Below are positions 19,165 to 30,710 of a DNA stretch of 64,000 bases, piece by piece (within the stretch, counting starts at the first letter, position 1; every line of letters starts with the position of its first letter). The position numbers and the translations under genes are program-made. The notes beneath the pieces were generated by a model. That model was not told where the DNA came from, did no database searches, and saw only the letters and a list, made by a program, of their open reading frames with translations. This DNA is from an uncultured Buttiauxella sp. (GTDB lineage Bacteria > Pseudomonadota > Gammaproteobacteria > Enterobacterales > Enterobacteriaceae). The DNA lies in contig CAMLJN010000011.1 of assembly GCA_946480445.1 (NCBI GenBank), forward strand, positions 62,001-126,000. The letters are read 5' to 3'.

Positions 19165-19263
19165 GTTAAGCGCCTCCAGCTCCGTTTATCGCACATTTTG
19201 CTACTTTATTTTTACGCGCTGGTCATACCTGATGGGCAACCGCTTGCCTGCGAAAAATCAGCA

Positions 19264-19296
19264 TAAAAAACGGCTTCCGTTAAAAAGGGAAGCCGT
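19264..19296 (-). terminator. rho-independent terminator of mcbA
   Basis: On the minus strand ACGGCTTCC and GGAAGCCGT form a perfect 9-base-pair stem (19270-19296 in plus coordinates) followed by a T run. It is about 40 bases beyond the mcbA stop codon. Confidence 0.85.
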
Positions 19297-19334
19297 CAGG
19301 TGAGCAGGTTCAAGATTAGAATCATCATTGCGGG

Positions 19335-19598
19335 CTATTTATAAATAGTGGCTGTTCCGAACATATGGTTATCGCCACCGGCGGAGTTAATGACGTAGCC
19401 TGTCGCCCCTTCCTGTTTGGCTTTTTCGGCCAGTTTACCCTGCAAATCGTCAAGATTGCGGGCGTTATTGGCGGATACAGTGCCTACAGCGCGAAGTTGA
19501 TTCGTTTGGTTATCCATTATTTCCTGAGCGGCCAGAGTGGCGAACGGGAGCGCAGCAAGGGTGATAACCGCAGAAAAATACAGCAATTTTTTCATCAT
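19335..19598 (-). CDS. mcbA: periplasmic DUF1471 protein McbA-like
   Basis: This is a second DUF1471 family member, 87 residues with a signal peptide to about ATLAA. The mature part NQLRAVGTVSA ... GYVINSAGGDNHMFGTATIYK follows E. coli McbA closely. McbA in E. coli is linked to colanic acid/mucoidy and biofilm, and the gene is next to rlmF there as here. There are two adjacent ATG codons (19598, 19595); GAGGATG upstream suits either, so the exact start is uncertain by one residue. It is a paralog of ybiJ 350 bases away. Confidence 0.88.
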   Translation of the reverse strand: MMKKLLYFSAVITLAALPFATLAAQEIMDNQTNQLRAVGTVSANNARNLDDLQGKLAEKAKQEGATGYVINSAGGDNHMFGTATIYK

Positions 19599-19742
19599 CA
19601 CATCCTCATGAACTTTAGGGGGCCGATCTTCAGTGAAGCTGTCGGTACTAAAAGTGTAGGTGCAATATGCGCGGTGAAAGAGGCAAAAAATTGCGGGAGT
19701 CACGCGGCTTTTTCGAATGACAAATCCTGACAAATTTATGCG

Positions 19743-19768
19743 AATCAGCCATATTTATATGGCTGATT
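19743..19768. terminator. hairpin between flavin reductase gene and mcbA
   Basis: AATCAGCCATA (19743-19753) and TATGGCTGATT (19758-19768) form a perfect 11-base-pair stem around TTTA. It begins 10 bases beyond the stop of the flavin reductase-like gene and probably ends its transcript; a TT follows only on the plus side. Confidence 0.6.
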
Positions 19769-19777
19769 TTAATGAGA

Positions 19778-20404
19778 TTATCTGGCATCAGGCCGAATCA
19801 GATCGAAACGCTGAGACTCATCGACGCTGTAATAGGCAGAAGGGCCGCCGGCCCGTAGCACGGGTCTGGCAAGGGCCGTCTGATAGATACCGTCTTTGAG
19901 CAGCGCCTCATCAATATGCACGGCCACCACTTCGCCAAGCACGAGCCAGGTGTCGACGGCCGTGCCGTCGGCGGAGGTCAGTTGCAGATACTGGGAGAGG
20001 CGACATTCGAAGTTCACGGGACTTTCCGCTACCAGACTGGCTTTAACTTTACGGCCAGCCACGGCGGTTAACCCTGCACGGGTGAACTCATCCTCGCCAC
20101 GCGGTAACGTAGCGGACGTTTCATTCATCTGCTCTGCAAGCTCGCGTGTGGTGAGATTCCAGACAAACTCTTTCGTCTCAAGAATATTTTGTACGCTGTC
20201 CTTCCACCCGGTGCTGGCAAAACCAATAATAGGTGGGCGATAGTTAAAGCAGTTAAAGAAGCTGTAAGGCGCCAGGTTACGCTGGCCCTGCGGGTTGAGC
20301 GACGATATCCAGCCAATGGGGCGCGGGCCGATAATGGCGTTCAGCGGATCGTGCGGCAAACCATGGCCAGCGGCAGGTTCGTAATAGTATCTTTTCGCAG
20401 ACAT
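19778..20404 (-). CDS. flavin reductase-like FMN-binding split-barrel protein
   Basis: This 208-residue cytoplasmic protein belongs to the flavin reductase-like (DIM6/NTAB) family. It opens with the family's [16 protein letters not shown] segment, has [11 protein letters not shown] as the flavin-contact region, and ends with [17 protein letters not shown]. The family binds FMN and includes reductase components and oxidoreductases of unknown substrate. The start at 20404 follows GAAAGAGG. It is divergent from rlmF and occupies the position where E. coli carries fiu/ybiX near mcbA. No specific function is assigned. Confidence 0.8.
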   Translation of the reverse strand: MSAKRYYYEPAAGHGLPHDPLNAIIGPRPIGWISSLNPQGQRNLAPYSFFNCFNYRPPIIGFASTGWKDSVQNILETKEFVWNLTTRELAEQMNETSATLPRGEDEFTRAGLTAVAGRKVKASLVAESPVNFECRLSQYLQLTSADGTAVDTWLVLGEVVAVHIDEALLKDGIYQTALARPVLRAGGPSAYYSVDESQRFDLIRPDAR

Positions 20405-20494
20405 ATAACCTCTTTCGGTGGTGAAATTGGCGCGGCGTATTTACCCCGCTGGCTTCACAGAGTATCTTACGCGCCCACACAAGGAGAAGCTTCG

Positions 20495-21436
20495 ATGAAA
20501 ACCCCTGCCACCACTAAACCTGGCCTGCACCCGCGTAACCGTCACCGTAACCGCTATGATTTTGCTGCCTTGCAGGCAAGTAATCCCGCGCTGACGGCTT
20601 TTGTTAAAAAGGGGCCGCAGGGGGATGACACGATAGATTTCGCCGATCCTCTGGCGGTAAAAGCGCTGAATCAGGCTCTGCTGGCGCATTTTTATGCTGT
20701 GCAAGAGTGGGATATTCCCGACGGCTTTCTCTGCCCGCCGGTGCCGGGCCGTGCGGATTATATTCATCATCTTGCAGATCTGCTGGCCGAAGGGAATGAC
20801 GGCAAGGTACCTGCACAGGCGACCGTGCTGGACGTGGGGGTGGGGGCAAACTGCATTTATCCGCTGATCGGCCAGCATGAATATGGCTGGCGCTTTACCG
20901 GATCAGAAATTGATGCGGATGCGCTTCGTAGCGCAACGAGGATTATTGACGCTAATCCAGGTTTGAGCCGGATGATTCGCCTGCGTCGCCAGAAAACGCG
21001 GGAGGCCATCTTCCCGGGCATCATCCATAAGAATGAAACCTTCGATGCCACGCTTTGCAATCCGCCGTTCCACGACTCGGCTGAGACCGCACGCAGCGGC
21101 AGTGAACGTAAGCGGCGCAATCTTGGTCAGGATGAGAAGGGCGCGCTGAACTTTGGCGGCCACGAACACGAGCTGTGGTGCGAGGGCGGGGAAGTTGCCT
21201 TCGTCAGCCAGATGATCAACGAAAGCAAGGCGTTTGGCCGACAGGTCATGTGGTTCACCTCTCTGGTGTCCCGTGGCGAAAACCTTCCTGCAATTTACCG
21301 TATTTTGCAGGAAGCGGGCGTTGAGAAGGTGGTGAAAAAGGAGATGGCCCAGGGTCAGAAACAAAGCCGTTTCATCGCCTGGTCCTTTATGAACGATGCA
21401 CAGCGCGCTCGCTGGGCCGCCACGCGTTTTAAATGA
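20495..21436 (+). CDS. rlmF: 23S rRNA (adenine-1618 N6)-methyltransferase
   Basis: RlmF (YbiN) methylates A1618 of 23S rRNA using S-adenosylmethionine. The 313 residues open with the [10 protein letters not shown] segment typical of the family. The SAM-binding motif is [13 protein letters not shown], and the catalytic N6-adenine motif is NPPF (in CNPPFHDS). ATG at 20495 has AAGGAGAAGC upstream. In-frame sequence before it overlaps the divergent gene and is not conserved. The stop is directly adjacent to the ybiO stop on the other strand, so the genes converge with no spacer. Confidence 0.95.
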   Translation: MKTPATTKPGLHPRNRHRNRYDFAALQASNPALTAFVKKGPQGDDTIDFADPLAVKALNQALLAHFYAVQEWDIPDGFLCPPVPGRADYIHHLADLLAEGNDGKVPAQATVLDVGVGANCIYPLIGQHEYGWRFTGSEIDADALRSATRIIDANPGLSRMIRLRRQKTREAIFPGIIHKNETFDATLCNPPFHDSAETARSGSERKRRNLGQDEKGALNFGGHEHELWCEGGEVAFVSQMINESKAFGRQVMWFTSLVSRGENLPAIYRILQEAGVEKVVKKEMAQGQKQSRFIAWSFMNDAQRARWAATRFK

Positions 21437-23695
21437 TCATACCTCAGGGGTAGCCGGTGGCAGAGTACCCGCTGCCGCTTCCTGGGTCTGGAGCGCCTCG
21501 GCGTCATCCGCGCCCGGCTGCATGACCTGTACCCTTTGTACCGGCGGGCGAATACCTGCCGCGTCAAAATGCTTTTTCACCATGCCATCAAGCGCAAACC
21601 TCACCGTCCACTGCTTTAACGGTTGGGTGGTAAAGGACACGCGCACGGTAAAGGCCTGATTAGTCAGCCCGACAATGCCGGCAAACGATGGCTCGCCAAT
21701 CACCAGCATACGTATGTCCTGCTGCTCCATCAGCTCGGTGACCGCCTCTTTCAGAATGCGGTTGGCTTTGCCCACGTCTTCCCGGCGGTCCACGTCGTAA
21801 TTCGCCACAAAAGAACCAATGCCGCGCACAAAGTTGGCGAAGGTTGTGATCGATGACCAGGGAATAATGTGATACGCACCGGTATCCTGGCGCACGCCCA
21901 CCGAGCGGATCGACATACGCTCAACGGTGCCGGTAATCGGCCCGATAGTGACAAGATCGCCCGTGTTCATGCCGTTCTCAAACTGAATAAAGACGCCGGT
22001 AATAATATCCTTGACCAGCGTTTGTGAGCCGAAGCTGACCGCCAGCCCCAAAGCACCGGCCCCGGCCAGCAGCGGCGCGATGTTCACGCCAATTTCAGAC
22101 AGCAAAATCATAATGGTGATGGTACTGATCACCACCGCGAGGGCGTTACGGAAGAGCGTTAATAATGTACGGGTTCTGGCACCCGGCATCGGGCGGCCAT
22201 GCATATCCGAAGCAAGGCGGTTTTCTATCAGGCTGGCCAGCAGCGTCCAGCCGACCGCCGAGAAGAACAGGATTAACACTATGCGTATCAGAATATCGAC
22301 GGTTTTCTCACCCGCACCTTTGGTAAGCCAGGTCCACATGTCGAAAAGATTCCAGGCGTTTAGCAGCAGCATAATGGCCACACAAACCGTCAGAATGCGT
22401 GCCAGCTTAAGCGAGGCTGAAACCCAGCCATTAAGCCGCTTTTGCAGTTCGGGGTAGTTGCGCTGGACCTGGGGCGACAGCGTGATGGTTTTGGCAATCC
22501 AGCGCGAAAGCATTCCGGAGACAAAGGCGGCGATACCAATAATCGCCAGGCTGTGCAGCGAGGCGGCCATCATCCACTTCAGGCTGTTACCGGGATCGAA
22601 AAGCGAGAAAAAGAACAGCACGATAAAATAGGCGCTGGCAAGCCAGTGCCAGACAAGAGCGAAAGCGCGAATAAACAGGCTAAAAAAGGCCATTGAGCGA
22701 GAGGCCAGGTGAATCAGACTTTGTTGAATAGGGCGTCTGTTGTGGAAGATGAGGTACAGCGCCCAGAGTGTAATACACAGCATGATGCCAACGTTGACCA
22801 TCGCGCCAATCTGCACGTTGACCTGATTAGAAATAATCGGCACCGCGACCAGTATTCCGTAGCCTATCAGACTGCTTAAACCCGCCAGACGAATGCTCCA
22901 GTACTTTGCACTCTGGTCGCTGACCGGGAAGGGGCGTAAATCCGGAAAACGTGGGCAGAATATCAGCCGCAAAATGGCTTTAAAAAACTCAATCAGCGCA
23001 AAGGCATTGAGAAACAGCCCCTGCTGCCGGGCGATGGTGCGGCTGCCCGCATTCATCATGTCGCTGAGGATCTGTCCAACAAACAGCGTCAGGGCGAGCA
23101 GCAGCAGGTCTATAACGAAGGCGCCGATAATCATCAGCGGCAGGTGGAACCAGCTTGAGCGGTCGCGGTTCTTCCTGCGCCCCCATTTGCCCATACGCAA
23201 CCACACCGGCGTCATAGCCAGGCGAATGAGCAGGTAGAAGGCAAAAACAGAGACGACGAGCAGTGAGAAGTGGGTGAGGGCATTAAAAAAGGTGTGCTGA
23301 TTAAAAGTCTTATGCGGCGTGCCGGTGATATTGCGATGCAGCTGCGCAAAGCGTTCAGCCAGCTCACCGCCATAGTGCCGACTGACATCGGTGACGTTTT
23401 CCAGCACGGTTTTGTCTTCGGTGAGTGTTTCCGGCGGTGAGAGAGCAGGAACAGGTTCGGGCGGTGGGGTGGCTGCGACCTTACGCAGCTGGTTAATGAG
23501 TTCGCTGCGTGACTGGTCGTTGTCCAGCACGTCTGCCAGTGCGGAATAAGCTTTCTTTTTCTCTTCCAGGTTGGGTTCGGCGGCAGCAGTCTGTGCGGGC
23601 TGGCTCGAGGAGGCGGCAACGGCAGCGGCGGGCAAAGTGACAGCCAGAGGCGAAAAGCTAACCAGGCTGCATAGCAATAACAAGATCCACGGCAC
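21437..23695 (-). CDS. ybiO: MscS-family mechanosensitive channel YbiO
   Basis: This large MscS-type inner-membrane channel releases solutes on osmotic downshock. It has 752 residues: signal peptide (about 1-28), a periplasmic helical N-domain, around ten membrane segments, and the pore-lining helix with LAGAGALGLAVSFGSQTLVKD. The MscS beta domain (VERMSIRSVGVRQDTGAYHIIPW) and C-domain follow. It is close to E. coli YbiO. The start is GTG at 23695 with a weak Shine-Dalgarno sequence, so expression may be low. Confidence 0.94.
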   Translation of the reverse strand: MPWILLLLCSLVSFSPLAVTLPAAAVAASSSQPAQTAAAEPNLEEKKKAYSALADVLDNDQSRSELINQLRKVAATPPPEPVPALSPPETLTEDKTVLENVTDVSRHYGGELAERFAQLHRNITGTPHKTFNQHTFFNALTHFSLLVVSVFAFYLLIRLAMTPVWLRMGKWGRRKNRDRSSWFHLPLMIIGAFVIDLLLLALTLFVGQILSDMMNAGSRTIARQQGLFLNAFALIEFFKAILRLIFCPRFPDLRPFPVSDQSAKYWSIRLAGLSSLIGYGILVAVPIISNQVNVQIGAMVNVGIMLCITLWALYLIFHNRRPIQQSLIHLASRSMAFFSLFIRAFALVWHWLASAYFIVLFFFSLFDPGNSLKWMMAASLHSLAIIGIAAFVSGMLSRWIAKTITLSPQVQRNYPELQKRLNGWVSASLKLARILTVCVAIMLLLNAWNLFDMWTWLTKGAGEKTVDILIRIVLILFFSAVGWTLLASLIENRLASDMHGRPMPGARTRTLLTLFRNALAVVISTITIMILLSEIGVNIAPLLAGAGALGLAVSFGSQTLVKDIITGVFIQFENGMNTGDLVTIGPITGTVERMSIRSVGVRQDTGAYHIIPWSSITTFANFVRGIGSFVANYDVDRREDVGKANRILKEAVTELMEQQDIRMLVIGEPSFAGIVGLTNQAFTVRVSFTTQPLKQWTVRFALDGMVKKHFDAAGIRPPVQRVQVMQPGADDAEALQTQEAAAGTLPPATPEV

Positions 23696-23785
23696 GGTCT
23701 GCTACTTGCTGAAAAGACAAACAAAGGATTAAGTATAGAGGGCCAGGGTTGGGGGGCTGGAAAACGGGATTAATCTGGTGCGGCA

Positions 23786-23814
23786 GGCCTTCTCCCCGAC
23801 ACAGGGAGAAGGCC
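23786..23814. terminator. hairpin between glnQ and ybiO
   Basis: GGCCTTCTCCC (23786-23796) and GGGAGAAGGCC (23804-23814) form a perfect 11-base-pair stem with a 7-base loop, just past the glnQ stop codon. No T tract is present on either strand. Confidence 0.5.
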
Positions 23815-23830
23815 AACGGGTGAGACGAAA

Positions 23831-24553
23831 TCAGGATACGTGTTGCAGGAACTCTTGCAGGCGCTGGCTCGGCGGGTTGTCGATCAGCGCCTGCGGGTTG
23901 CCATCTTCCGCAACACGGCCTTTATCAATGAAGATCAGGCGCGAGGCGACTTTGGCCGCAAAACCGACTTCGTGAGTCACGATGACCATCGTCATGCCCT
24001 CTTCGGCCAGATCCTGCATCACCTTCAGCACTTCATGGCGCAGTTCCGGGTCAAGGGCCGAGGTTGGCTCATCAAACAGCATCATTTTAGGCTTCACCGC
24101 CAGCGCGCGGGCGATTGCCACACGCTGCTGCTGGCCGCCGGAAAGCTCGGAAGGATAGTGGTGCGCGCGTTCTGCAAGGCCAACCTTCGCCAGCAGCTCT
24201 TTCGCCAGTTTATCCGCCGCGTCTTTCTTCAGCCCACGGACGCGAATCGGGCCGAAGGCCACGTTCTCAAGCGCCGTCAGGTGCGGGAAGAGATAAAACT
24301 GCTGGAAAACCATCCCCGCTTCCTGACGGATCAGGCGTTCATCCACTTTCGGGTCGTTCACCTTCAGGCCGTCAACAATCAGCTCGCCGTTGGTGATATC
24401 TTCCAGCTTGTTGATGCAGCGCAGCAGGGTAGATTTACCGGAGCCGGACGGCCCGATAATGACCACCACTTCGCCCTGTTTGATGTTAAGGTCGATATTA
24501 TGCAGCACCTGGGTTTTGCCGAAGTGCTTGGAAACGTTTTTAAATTCAATCAC
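23831..24553 (-). CDS. glnQ: glutamine ABC transporter ATPase
   Basis: This is the ATPase of the high-affinity glutamine importer GlnHPQ. The 240 residues have Walker [10 protein letters not shown], the signature LSGGQQQR and Walker B MLFDEP, almost identical to E. coli GlnQ. The start is GTG at 24553, overlapping the glnP stop in a GTGA junction, so translation is probably coupled. It is the last gene of glnHPQ, driven by the nitrogen-regulated promoter upstream of glnH. Confidence 0.97.
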   Translation of the reverse strand: MIEFKNVSKHFGKTQVLHNIDLNIKQGEVVVIIGPSGSGKSTLLRCINKLEDITNGELIVDGLKVNDPKVDERLIRQEAGMVFQQFYLFPHLTALENVAFGPIRVRGLKKDAADKLAKELLAKVGLAERAHHYPSELSGGQQQRVAIARALAVKPKMMLFDEPTSALDPELRHEVLKVMQDLAEEGMTMVIVTHEVGFAAKVASRLIFIDKGRVAEDGNPQALIDNPPSQRLQEFLQHVS

Positions 24554-25209
24554 AGGATTTTCATCCTTCTTTCAAGGCGACGCAGAACAAAGCTCAGCAC
24601 CAAAGTAATGATCAGATAGAAGACCGCAACGGCACTCCAGATCTCCAGCGCACGGAAGTTCCCGGCGATAATCTCTTGCCCCTGACGGGTCAGCTCAGCC
24701 ACGCCAATCACGATAAACAGCGAGGTATCCTTGATGCTGATGATCCACTGGTTGCCCAGCGGAGGCAGCATACGACGCAGAGCCAGCGGCATAATAACGT
24801 GGCGGATGGTTTCGCGACGGGACAGGCCCAGCGCCAGACCGGCTTCGCGGAAGCCTTTATGGATCGACAGCACCGCACCGCGGGTGATTTCCGCAATGTA
24901 GGCGCCGGAGTTGATCATAATGGTCACGACCGCTGCGCTGAACGGGTCAATACGCAGGTCGTTAAAGGCCATAGGCAGCGCAAAGTAAATAAACATAACC
25001 TGCACGACAATTGGCGTGCCGCGAATCACTTCGATAAAGACAAGGGCGATGTGGTTGGCGAGCCAGCCGCCGTAGGTGCGAGCAAAACCCGCCACCAGTC
25101 CAATCACCAGACCGCCGCAAAGACCGAGGACCGAAATCCACAGGGTCATTTTGGCGCCTTCAATTAAGAGAGGAATTGCAGGCCAGATGGCGCTCCAGTC
25201 AAACTGCAT
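24550..25209 (-). CDS. glnP: glutamine ABC transporter permease
   Basis: This inner-membrane permease of GlnHPQ has 219 residues, about five membrane segments, and the HisMQ-type coupling loop [20 protein letters not shown]. It forms a homodimeric channel in the polar amino-acid uptake family. ATG at 25209 is 84 bases after the glnH stop codon; the longer spacer before glnP is normal where the binding protein is needed in excess. Confidence 0.97.
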   Translation of the reverse strand: MQFDWSAIWPAIPLLIEGAKMTLWISVLGLCGGLVIGLVAGFARTYGGWLANHIALVFIEVIRGTPIVVQVMFIYFALPMAFNDLRIDPFSAAVVTIMINSGAYIAEITRGAVLSIHKGFREAGLALGLSRRETIRHVIMPLALRRMLPPLGNQWIISIKDTSLFIVIGVAELTRQGQEIIAGNFRALEIWSAVAVFYLIITLVLSFVLRRLERRMKIL

Positions 25210-25293
25210 GATGTGTTCCTGTATACCGTGGTTTATTCAAAAATAGCAGGGGCGAAGGCCGCCCCTGAGGTCTGACTTGACGTATTAGAATTA

Positions 25294-26112
<819 letters not shown>

Positions 26113-26181
26113 TTACAACATATTGTTTTACAAGGGTGTGGATTTGTAACATTGCACAATGAGGGTTGCAAGAGAGCGATA

Positions 26182-26212
26182 TTGCACTCTTTTGGTGATC
26201 CATTTTGGTGCG
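26182..26212 (-). promoter_or_regulatory. tandem NtrC enhancer sites for glnH
   Basis: Two sites resemble the NtrC consensus TGCACC-N4-TGGTGCA: TGCACTCTTTTGGTGA at 26182-26197 and, on the minus strand, GCACCAAAATGG within 26196-26212. Their centres are about -107 and -121 from the predicted sigma54 start, a normal enhancer spacing. Confidence 0.65.
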
Positions 26213-26360
26213 CGTGTCGGGCCTGCAGGTCGGAGGGGAGTTTTACCGCGAATTAAGGCGATAAAACAATCATTCATTAACGATTTTGTGATGTGATTAT
26301 TACAGTGGTGCAACTTTTGCGGCGAGGGTGAACAATTGACTGCTCTAAAAGAGTGCATGC

Positions 26361-26382
26361 TCCTTCCCCTTGCGGGGAAGGA
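26361..26382 (-). terminator. hairpin after dps
   Basis: TCCTTCCCC (26361-26369) and GGGGAAGGA (26374-26382) form a perfect 9-base-pair stem with loop TTGC, 20 bases beyond the dps stop codon. There is no clear T tract. The rest of 26041-26402 is the glnH control region with no gene. Confidence 0.5.
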
Positions 26383-26402
26383 AACACGGGACTTGATGGT
26401 AT

Positions 26403-27180
<778 letters not shown>

Positions 27181-27218
27181 TTTATTTCCCATGACGGTGT
27201 TGCGTCATGGGAAATAAA
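27181..27218 (-). terminator. strong rho-independent terminator after rhtA
   Basis: Two perfect 16-base arms (27181-27196 and 27203-27218), each ending or starting with TTTATTT/AAATAAA, flank a 6-base loop. The hairpin begins 10 bases past the rhtA stop. Its A/T-rich outer part supplies the U tract in both directions. Confidence 0.8.
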
Positions 27219-27228
27219 TTGATGCAGA

Positions 27229-28116
27229 TTAATTTATCTCCACGCTTTTAATCTGTGGCTCTTTCCTGAGCGTCAGCGTCGAGCCTGCGGAAGCCGCAAT
27301 AATGGACAGCAGCGCCAGCCACTGCACTAACGTCAGGTGTTCGCCCAGGAACAGCATGCCAGAAAGGGCCGCCAGAGCAGGTTCCATGCTCATCAGCGTG
27401 CCAAAAGTACGCGTGGGCAGGCGAGTTAACGCTATCATCTCCAGCGAGTAAGGCAGGGCGGTAGACAAAATGGCCACGCCGAGGCCTAAAGGCAGCAGCG
27501 ACCAGTGCCAGAGCGCACTTCCCGCTTCCCAGGCACCCAGGGGGACAAAAATTACTGCCGCAATCAGAGAACCCAGCGCAACCGTAGCGGGGCCGTGATC
27601 CGCGCCAGCCTTTTGACCTGAAAGAATATATACCGCCCAGCACGCGCCCGCACCCAGCGCAAAAGCGGCACCGGTTAAATCTACGGCGGAGATGCTTTGC
27701 CCCAGCGGTAGCAGGAACCACAGGCCCATTACGGCCAGGATAACCCACAGAAAATCTATCGCCCGGCGGGATGAAAACAGCGCAACCGCCAGCGGGCCGG
27801 TGAATTCGAGCGCGACGGCAACGCCCAGCGGTATGGTCTGGATAGATAAATAGAAGAGATAGTTCATGCCGCCCAGCGCCAGGCCATAGGCAAGCAGCGG
27901 CAGACGTTGTTCAGCTTTAAAACGTAAACGCCAGGGTTTAAAAATGACGACCAGAATGAGCGTGCCTAAAGCCAGGCGCAGGGCGGTAACGCCAGGGGCA
28001 CCTACCAGTGGAAAGAGGGTCTTGGCGAGGGATGCACCACTCTGAATGGATGTCATGGCAACCAGTAACACAACAATGGGCAACCACACGGGCATTTTTC
28101 GGGGAGATAACGGCAT
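27229..28116 (-). CDS. rhtA: threonine/homoserine exporter RhtA
   Basis: This inner-membrane exporter of the DMT/EamA superfamily confers export of threonine, homoserine and some other amino acids. The 295 residues hold ten predicted membrane helices in two EamA repeats, with a conserved GPATVALGSL segment and the TRTFGTLMSMEPALAAL signature near the second repeat. It is almost colinear with E. coli RhtA. ATG at 28116. It is divergent from ompX and next to dps, as in E. coli. Confidence 0.95.
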   Translation of the reverse strand: MPLSPRKMPVWLPIVVLLVAMTSIQSGASLAKTLFPLVGAPGVTALRLALGTLILVVIFKPWRLRFKAEQRLPLLAYGLALGGMNYLFYLSIQTIPLGVAVALEFTGPLAVALFSSRRAIDFLWVILAVMGLWFLLPLGQSISAVDLTGAAFALGAGACWAVYILSGQKAGADHGPATVALGSLIAAVIFVPLGAWEAGSALWHWSLLPLGLGVAILSTALPYSLEMIALTRLPTRTFGTLMSMEPALAALSGMLFLGEHLTLVQWLALLSIIAASAGSTLTLRKEPQIKSVEIN

Positions 28117-28484
28117 ACTGCGTCCTGTCAGTTTATGTCGAGGTGAGTCAAGTTAAGAAAATGATCCCCAGTGTAAAGGAATTACTTATGGCCGGTTGAG
28201 TTTTCATTGAGAAAAATTTTATCCGTTAGGGTATCATTTACGTCGAATTGCGCGAGTTTTGTACAGATAAAATCAGGATTTATCTGAATGACGACAATCA
28301 CTTGCTTGATAATAATTGGTCCGATTTTTTAATAAATACTAGCGATTAGAGTGACATAGCATGTAGTGGAAATGTTGTGTTACAGGAAAAAATTCGTTAG
28401 ACAACACAAATGTCGAGGAGTTTCTTACACATTTTTGTTATATTTAAATCTTAGGACTTACTTGAAGCACATTTGAGGTGGATT
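28117..28484. other. rhtA-ompX divergent intergenic region
   Basis: This is 368 AT-rich bases holding the promoters of both genes and a long ompX leader. No small gene or RNA was recognised. Confidence 0.5.
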
Positions 28485-28991
28485 ATGAAAAAAATTGCAT
28501 GTCTTTCAGCACTGGCTTGTGTTCTGGCCGTTTCCGTAGGTACCGCAACTGCAGCAACCAGCACCGTAACCGGTGGTTATGCTCAGAGCGATATGCAGGG
28601 CGTTGCTAACAAAGCTAACGGTTTCAACCTGAAATACCGTTACGAGAACGACACCCCACTGGGTTACATCGGTTCCTTCACCTACACCGAAAAAGACCGC
28701 ACTGAAAATGGCGTTTACAACAAAGGTCAATACTACGGCATCACTGCTGGTCCTGCTTACCGTCTGAACGACTGGGCAAGCATCTACGGTGTAGTAGGTG
28801 TTGGCTACGGTAAATTCCAGGGTACTGATTACCCGTCTAAATCTGACACCAGCGACTACGGTTTCTCCTACGGCGCAGGTATGCAGTTTAACCCAATCGA
28901 AAACGTTGCACTGGACGTTTCCTACGAGCAGAGCCGCATCCGTAACGTTGATGTTGGCACCTGGATCGCAGGCGTGGGTTACCGCTTCTAA
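28485..28991 (+). CDS. ompX: outer membrane protein X
   Basis: This eight-stranded outer-membrane beta-barrel of the OmpX/Ail/Lom family has 168 residues with a 23-residue signal peptide (ending GTATA). The mature protein shows alternating aromatic strands and ends GVGYRF, the C-terminal phenylalanine needed for barrel assembly. MKKIACL at 28485 is taken as start, with GAGGTGG upstream; an in-frame codon four residues earlier lacks a site. Codon use is strongly biased to preferred codons, consistent with high expression. Confidence 0.97.
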   Translation: MKKIACLSALACVLAVSVGTATAATSTVTGGYAQSDMQGVANKANGFNLKYRYENDTPLGYIGSFTYTEKDRTENGVYNKGQYYGITAGPAYRLNDWASIYGVVGVGYGKFQGTDYPSKSDTSDYGFSYGAGMQFNPIENVALDVSYEQSRIRNVDVGTWIAGVGYRF

Positions 28992-29014
28992 TTCACCCGT
29001 TAACGGTGAAACTA

Positions 29015-29043
29015 AAAATCCGCCCTTGTGGCGGATTTTTTTT
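29015..29043 (+). terminator. rho-independent terminator of ompX
   Basis: AAAATCCGCC and GGCGGATTTT flank a short loop, followed directly by a T run, 24 bases past the ompX stop codon. Confidence 0.9.
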
Positions 29044-29114
29044 GTCTGAAATTCGCCGGCCAGGATGGCTTACGACCTGTGACGCAGGCGAAAAGTAACG
29101 ATGCGGCACCGCCC

Positions 29115-30710
29115 TCAATCGTTATCCTGGCGGGTTTTCGTCGCAAAAATATCCGTCTGCAGATGAGTATAGTCCACCTTCTTCAGCTTGAAGTTGGTAA
29201 TCCAGATGGGGCCTGCCTTTTGCTCAGAGATAAATTTGTATTTCGGCGTCAGCTCCGCGGTCCTGATGCCCGTCCAGGCGGAGAAGAAATTCAGGAAGTC
29301 GTTGGCGGAACGGCGCGCTTTTATCAGCCGATGCGCTTTGTCATCGCTTGACAGCACCATAAACGGCACCTGGAAGTTCTGCTGAAACTCATCGTCGTGG
29401 GCCAGATACTGTACCTTGGTGCCACGCTCTTTAAACGCCAGGCCGTGGTCGGAAAAATAGACCATCGAGAAGGAATCGCCGGTATTCTGGAGCTGCTGAT
29501 AAAGCTGCTTAAGAAGCTCGTCGGTCTGCGTCATGCTGTAGAGGTAGCAGGAGGTCTCTTTTGACTGCACGAACTGCGCATATTTCCCCTGCGTGCGATC
29601 GCAGGCCTGCGGGTGCGAGCCCATTAAATGCAGCACAATCAGCTGCGGCTGGGTGCGTTGTGTGGCAAAGACCTGCGCCGTCATCTTCAGCAGCGCTTCG
29701 TCCCGGGTATTTTTATCCGCCTCAAAATCGCCGCTTTTCAGGAAATGCACTTCATCGGCACGTTTAGCGATGCTGGCGATGGCGGTATCGTATTCGCCAA
29801 TTTGCCCCTGGTTGGAGAACCACCACGTCTGGAAACCGGCGCGGTTGGCGAGCGTGACAAAATTGTCCTGGTACTGGGGTTTACCGTCGATAACGCGGTT
29901 AAGCGTCAGGCCCAGCGATTTTTGCGTCGAACCGCTGGCGGCAACGTAATCCAGGAACAAATTACCGTTAACGGAGCTGGCAAAAGGCGTGTTGTCCCAG
30001 TGGCCGCCAAACGCGCCCAGCGCATCCCGGCGCGCGCTTTCACCAATGACCACCACATAGGTGTGATACTTCGGCTTGACTGCCAGCACGTTCCAGGTGT
30101 CTTTCATTTTTGCAAACGCCTGCATCCGGGCCTGCTCATCGAGCACTTCCTGGTTATTTACCATCACATCTTTTACAAAGCGGAAGACCGGGTAGCCTGA
30201 GTCTTTAAGCTTGAATACGCCGCCGTAGGCCAGGTTTTGTACCGGCGTGACAAAGAAGCACACCAGGCTAATCGCAAGGCATGAACTGTCAAAATGGCCC
30301 CAGGCCTTCCTGGGTGCCGCTTTACGCCTCACGGCAATCAGGCCCAGCGTCAGAATAAACAATGACACCAGGTAGCTGTACCACGGGAAAATGGTCATGA
30401 TTTCCGTGGACTCTTCGAAGTTGGTCGAGTGCAGCGCCAGCAGGGTATTAAAGTTTGGTGCACCGTAAGCCTGGCCGAAGGGGAAGTACATTGCTGCGAT
30501 CAGGCTACAAACGCCGATTAACCCCTTCTGAACGCGCGGAGCACGTCGCCATAACAAAAGCAGCACGCAGCTAAAAGCCATCGCGTAAAGCAGGCTGAAC
30601 TCATAGCCAAGAGCGCAGTTAATAAGCAGCGATTGCAGGAAGTAAAAACCTGTCCACGGGTTGAGCGCAACGCCGCGAGCCGTGAGAGTATCTTTAGCCG
30701 TTAAATTCAT
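29115..30710 (-). CDS. opgE: phosphoethanolamine transferase for periplasmic glucans
   Basis: OpgE (YbiP) belongs to the EptA/EptB/OpgE sulfatase-fold family that moves phosphoethanolamine from phospholipid onto osmoregulated periplasmic glucans. It has 531 residues: four or five N-terminal membrane segments, then a periplasmic catalytic domain with VVVIGESARRDALG, ASGSTQKSLGLTL (threonine nucleophile region) and FSDHGLAF metal ligands. MNLTAKD at 30710 matches the E. coli start. The long upstream in-frame extension was rejected. It is the last gene of the interval before mntS. Confidence 0.92.
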   Translation of the reverse strand: MNLTAKDTLTARGVALNPWTGFYFLQSLLINCALGYEFSLLYAMAFSCVLLLLWRRAPRVQKGLIGVCSLIAAMYFPFGQAYGAPNFNTLLALHSTNFEESTEIMTIFPWYSYLVSLFILTLGLIAVRRKAAPRKAWGHFDSSCLAISLVCFFVTPVQNLAYGGVFKLKDSGYPVFRFVKDVMVNNQEVLDEQARMQAFAKMKDTWNVLAVKPKYHTYVVVIGESARRDALGAFGGHWDNTPFASSVNGNLFLDYVAASGSTQKSLGLTLNRVIDGKPQYQDNFVTLANRAGFQTWWFSNQGQIGEYDTAIASIAKRADEVHFLKSGDFEADKNTRDEALLKMTAQVFATQRTQPQLIVLHLMGSHPQACDRTQGKYAQFVQSKETSCYLYSMTQTDELLKQLYQQLQNTGDSFSMVYFSDHGLAFKERGTKVQYLAHDDEFQQNFQVPFMVLSSDDKAHRLIKARRSANDFLNFFSAWTGIRTAELTPKYKFISEQKAGPIWITNFKLKKVDYTHLQTDIFATKTRQDND

